Both the position numbers and the translations under genes were made by a program. Positions 6,009 to 9,268 of a DNA stretch of 9,268 nt are shown piece by piece; position 1 is the first letter of the stretch; each line of letters opens with the position of its first letter. The DNA lies in NCBI GenBank assembly GCA_030836935.1, contig JAUPMA010000065.1, positions 1 to 9,268 of the forward strand. Reading direction: 5' to 3'. Source of the stretch: Pseudomonadota bacterium. GTDB taxonomy: Bacteria > Pseudomonadota > Gammaproteobacteria > SZUA-229. The notes below the pieces were generated by a model, which was not told where the DNA came from, did no database searches, and worked only from the letters and a program-made list of their open reading frames with translations.

Positions 6009-8662
6009 TCATCAACGGCCATAAACATTCCTTTGCTGACGGCCTCAGCATCATGCAGGCACTGGCGAGTATTGATGTGGATGTGCCGCATCTTTGTCAC
6101 GATGAGCGATTAAAACCTTATGGCGGCTGCCGTTTGTGTGTGGTGGAAATCGAGGGCGAAGCGCGTCCGGTGTCATCCTGCAATACCGCGTTGCGCGATG
6201 GCATGAATATTCGCACCGACAGTGTTGCGCTGCAAAACCTGCGCAAAACCAATTTGCAATTAATGGCACAACATTATCCGGATGCGGCGGTGGCGGCAGA
6301 ACCGGAGCGGCCGTTGCATCGTTATTTGCAGCAATACGGTGTAACAGCGCAGGGCGCAAATGAAAAAGACAACTGGCGCGATGATAGTCACCCGTATATT
6401 GCAGTGGATATGTCGCGCTGCATTTATTGCTATCGCTGCGTGCGCATTTGCGAGGAAGTGCAGGGCCAGTTTGTGTGGCAGGTGTTCCAGCGCGGCGAGC
6501 AGACGCACATCCGGCCACAAACCGGTAATAACTTGTTTGAAAGTGAATGCGTCAGTTGTGGCGCCTGTGTGGATACCTGTCCCAGCGGCGCGTTGGCGGA
6601 TAAAACCGTGCAGCGCAATGGCACTGCTGAATGCTGGACTGAAACCACCTGCGTATATTGCGCCACCGGTTGCCAGATGAGCGTGGGTACGCGCGGCCAG
6701 AAAATTGTGCAAATCAGACCTGTGGTTAATGCGGCTGTAAATCACGGCCATCTTTGTGCCAAGGGCCGTTACGCTTTTGAATTTACCCATGCCGAAGATC
6801 GCGTTACCACACCCATGATCCGGCAAAACGGCGCATGGCAACCGGCAAGCTGGGATGAAGCGCTGGCATTCACCGCCAACAGGTTGCAGGAAATCGTGCA
6901 ACGCGACGGGCCGGATGCCATTGGTGTTCTCGGCTCGGCCCGAGCCACCAATGAAGAAAATTTCCTGGCGCAGAAATTTGCGCGTGCCGTGCTGGGCACC
7001 AATAATGTTGATTGCTGCGCGCGGGTTTGTCACACGCCAACCGCAGCAGCAATGAAACGCATGCTCGGCACCGGCGCTGCCACCAACTGTTTCGACGATA
7101 TTGAACAGGCAACATGCATCATGCTGGTTGGCTGCAATCCCACCGAAAATCATCCCATTGTCGGCGCACGCATCAAGCAGGCTGTACTGAATGGTGCCAG
7201 GTTAATTGTGATTGATCCGCGCCAGACTGAACTGGCGCGTTATGCCGATTTGCATTTGCGTGTCACGCCCGGACACAACATTCAATTGTTCAACGCACTG
7301 GCCTGCGCCATTCTGCAGGCGCAACTGGAAGATGCTGCGTTCATCCGCGAACGCGCAACAGATTTCGATGCGTTCCGTGAATTCGTGTTGCAGTACACGC
7401 CGGAATCCGTGGCGGCAGAATGTGGCGTTCCTGCCGCCATGATTCGTGACGCCGCGCGCCTGTATGCAGGCAGCAAACCCGCAATGTGTTTTCATGGCCT
7501 GGGCGTTACCGAACACACGCAGGGCACACAGGGCGTGATGGCATTAATCAATCTCGCACTGATCACCGGCAACATCGGCAAGGCCGGCAGCGGCATCAAT
7601 CCATTGCGTGGCCAGAACAATGTGCAGGGCGCGGCGCACATGGGTTGCGATCCGGGAATTCTTGCCGGCTCGCAGAATATTCACGATGCGCGCGAAAAAT
7701 TCGAAGCCGCGTGGCAATGCGCACTGCCCACGCAACACGGACTCAATCTGCTCGACATGATGGATGCTGCGCATGCAGGAAAACTCAAGGCGTTGTGGGC
7801 AATTGGTTACGATGTGCAGGACACCCTGGCGGACATGAACCGAACCGCCGGGGCATTGCACAAGCTGGAGCTGGTGATTGTTCAGGATTTATTCCTGAAT
7901 GAAACCGCAAGAACAGTTGGCACTGTGTTTTTTCCGGCGGCATCCGTGTTCGAGCGTGACGGCACATTCATGAATTCCGATCGCCGTGTACAGCGTGTGT
8001 GCCGTGCCATCGAGCCGCCGGGCGAAGCCTGGCCGGACTGGCAAATTATTTGCGCACTCGCCGACACCATGGGCAAAGGCAATCTGTTCGATTACGCCGA
8101 TGCCGAAGAAATCTGGAACGAAGTGCGGCAATTGTGGCCGCAAGGTGCAGGCCTGAGTTATTTGCGCCTCGCCAGCGAAAGCCTGCATTGGCCGTGTCTG
8201 GCTGAAAATCATCCGGGCACACCGGTGTTGCACCAGAACAGTTTTGTAATCGGCAAACAGGCCGCGCTGCAACGCATTGCATTTGAGCCCAGCCCGGAAC
8301 AGCGCAATCAGGATTTTCCATTGCTGCTCATCACCGGCAGAAATATTTATCACTTCAATGCCGGCACCATGACCGGCCGCACGGATAACACGGTGCTGAG
8401 TGACAGTGATTATCTCGAAATATCCGCCGCTGATGCTGCATCGTTGCAATTGCAAAATGGCAACCGTGCAAAAATTACCAGCCGCCATGGCGAAATAATT
8501 TTACCGGTGCGCATTTCAGATCGCATGCAAACCGGACAACTGTTTACCACATTCCACTATGCGGCACTGAAGGTAAACCGCGTCACCTCGCCGTATCGCG
8601 ACAACATGGTTAAAGCACCGGAATACAAGCGCACGGCGGTCAGGGTTGAGCGGTTGAAGTGA
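5996..8662 (+). CDS. fdsA: NAD-dependent formate dehydrogenase alpha (catalytic, molybdopterin) subunit
   Basis: The 888-residue subunit oxidises formate to CO2 at a Mo (or W) bis-MGD centre and passes electrons through iron-sulfur clusters to FdsB. Domains in order: a plant-type [2Fe-2S] site (C34-x10-C45-x2-C48-x13-C62); two [4Fe-4S] ferredoxin motifs (C142, C145, C148, C152 and C185, C188, C191, C195); and the molybdopterin [4Fe-4S] site (C219, C222, C226, C254) with the conserved K256. Next come the metal ligand C345 (codon TGT, 7028-7030) followed by H346, and NPLRGQNNVQGA, whose R538 matches the catalytic Arg of E. coli FdhF. A C-terminal dinucleotide-binding domain spans about 770-888. 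The enzyme uses cysteine, not selenocysteine. The stretch after H93, where NuoG has an HxxxCxxCxxxxxC cluster, contains no cysteines; other two-subunit formate dehydrogenases appear to lack it too. It is the last gene of the operon; no fdsC/fdhD or fdsD chaperone gene follows. Confidence 0.95.
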   Translation: MLQVIINGHKHSFADGLSIMQALASIDVDVPHLCHDERLKPYGGCRLCVVEIEGEARPVSSCNTALRDGMNIRTDSVALQNLRKTNLQLMAQHYPDAAVAAEPERPLHRYLQQYGVTAQGANEKDNWRDDSHPYIAVDMSRCIYCYRCVRICEEVQGQFVWQVFQRGEQTHIRPQTGNNLFESECVSCGACVDTCPSGALADKTVQRNGTAECWTETTCVYCATGCQMSVGTRGQKIVQIRPVVNAAVNHGHLCAKGRYAFEFTHAEDRVTTPMIRQNGAWQPASWDEALAFTANRLQEIVQRDGPDAIGVLGSARATNEENFLAQKFARAVLGTNNVDCCARVCHTPTAAAMKRMLGTGAATNCFDDIEQATCIMLVGCNPTENHPIVGARIKQAVLNGARLIVIDPRQTELARYADLHLRVTPGHNIQLFNALACAILQAQLEDAAFIRERATDFDAFREFVLQYTPESVAAECGVPAAMIRDAARLYAGSKPAMCFHGLGVTEHTQGTQGVMALINLALITGNIGKAGSGINPLRGQNNVQGAAHMGCDPGILAGSQNIHDAREKFEAAWQCALPTQHGLNLLDMMDAAHAGKLKALWAIGYDVQDTLADMNRTAGALHKLELVIVQDLFLNETARTVGTVFFPAASVFERDGTFMNSDRRVQRVCRAIEPPGEAWPDWQIICALADTMGKGNLFDYADAEEIWNEVRQLWPQGAGLSYLRLASESLHWPCLAENHPGTPVLHQNSFVIGKQAALQRIAFEPSPEQRNQDFPLLLITGRNIYHFNAGTMTGRTDNTVLSDSDYLEISAADAASLQLQNGNRAKITSRHGEIILPVRISDRMQTGQLFTTFHYAALKVNRVTSPYRDNMVKAPEYKRTAVRVERLK

Positions 8663-9268
<606 letters not shown>

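Noticed and set aside
7028..7030. Selenocysteine at the formate dehydrogenase active site
   Set aside because: The codon is TGT (cysteine), not TGA, so no SECIS element is needed.
6260..7153. 297-residue open frame on the - strand inside fdsA
   Set aside because: It is a shadow of the fdsA codon pattern. It lies wholly within a gene with intact catalytic and cluster motifs and has no recognisable domain.

Overview
The window looks like chromosomal DNA of a proteobacterium, most likely gamma- or betaproteobacterial. The grounds are moderate GC coding DNA, a sortase-like PEP-CTERM surface protein with a sigma-54 promoter, an NAD-linked molybdenum formate dehydrogenase and a multiheme cytochrome c cassette. 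The genus cannot be read from the sequence. All genes are on the + strand except the PEP-CTERM gene.

Left region (1-2411): three tightly overlapping + strand genes form an electron-transfer cassette. A flavoprotein reductase with FAD, NAD(P) and plant-type [2Fe-2S] domains (5' end outside the window) is followed by a small membrane protein with two pairs of histidines spaced for two stacked b hemes. The third gene encodes a membrane-anchored octaheme cytochrome c. Together they look like a route from cytoplasmic NAD(P)H, through the membrane, to a periplasmic heme wire. It resembles a ferric reductase/NADPH oxidase split into subunits and extended by a multiheme cytochrome. The terminal acceptor is not visible.

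Middle region (2412-3705): a PEP-CTERM exported protein lies on the - strand, convergent with the cytochrome cassette. It has a good intrinsic terminator and a near-consensus sigma-54 (-24/-12) promoter. About 413 bp of AT-rich DNA separates it from the divergent formate operon and contains two inverted repeats that could be activator sites, plus a hairpin just before the next ribosome binding site.

Right region (3706-8662): a focA-type formate channel, then fdsB- and fdsA-type formate dehydrogenase subunits, overlapping by 4 and 13 nt, form an operon for formate uptake and oxidation to CO2 with NADH production. The enzyme looks two-subunit. A NuoE-like [2Fe-2S] module is reduced to about 65 residues and fused to the NuoF-like subunit, and no separate gamma subunit or fdsC/fdsD accessory gene is present here. 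The alpha subunit lacks the His/Cys [4Fe-4S] site of NuoG.

After a 229-bp gap holding two adjacent look-alike hairpins (a probable dispersed repeat), the window ends inside ahcY (S-adenosylhomocysteine hydrolase), of the short type seen in archaea and cyanobacteria. No tRNA, rRNA, CRISPR array or transposase was seen.
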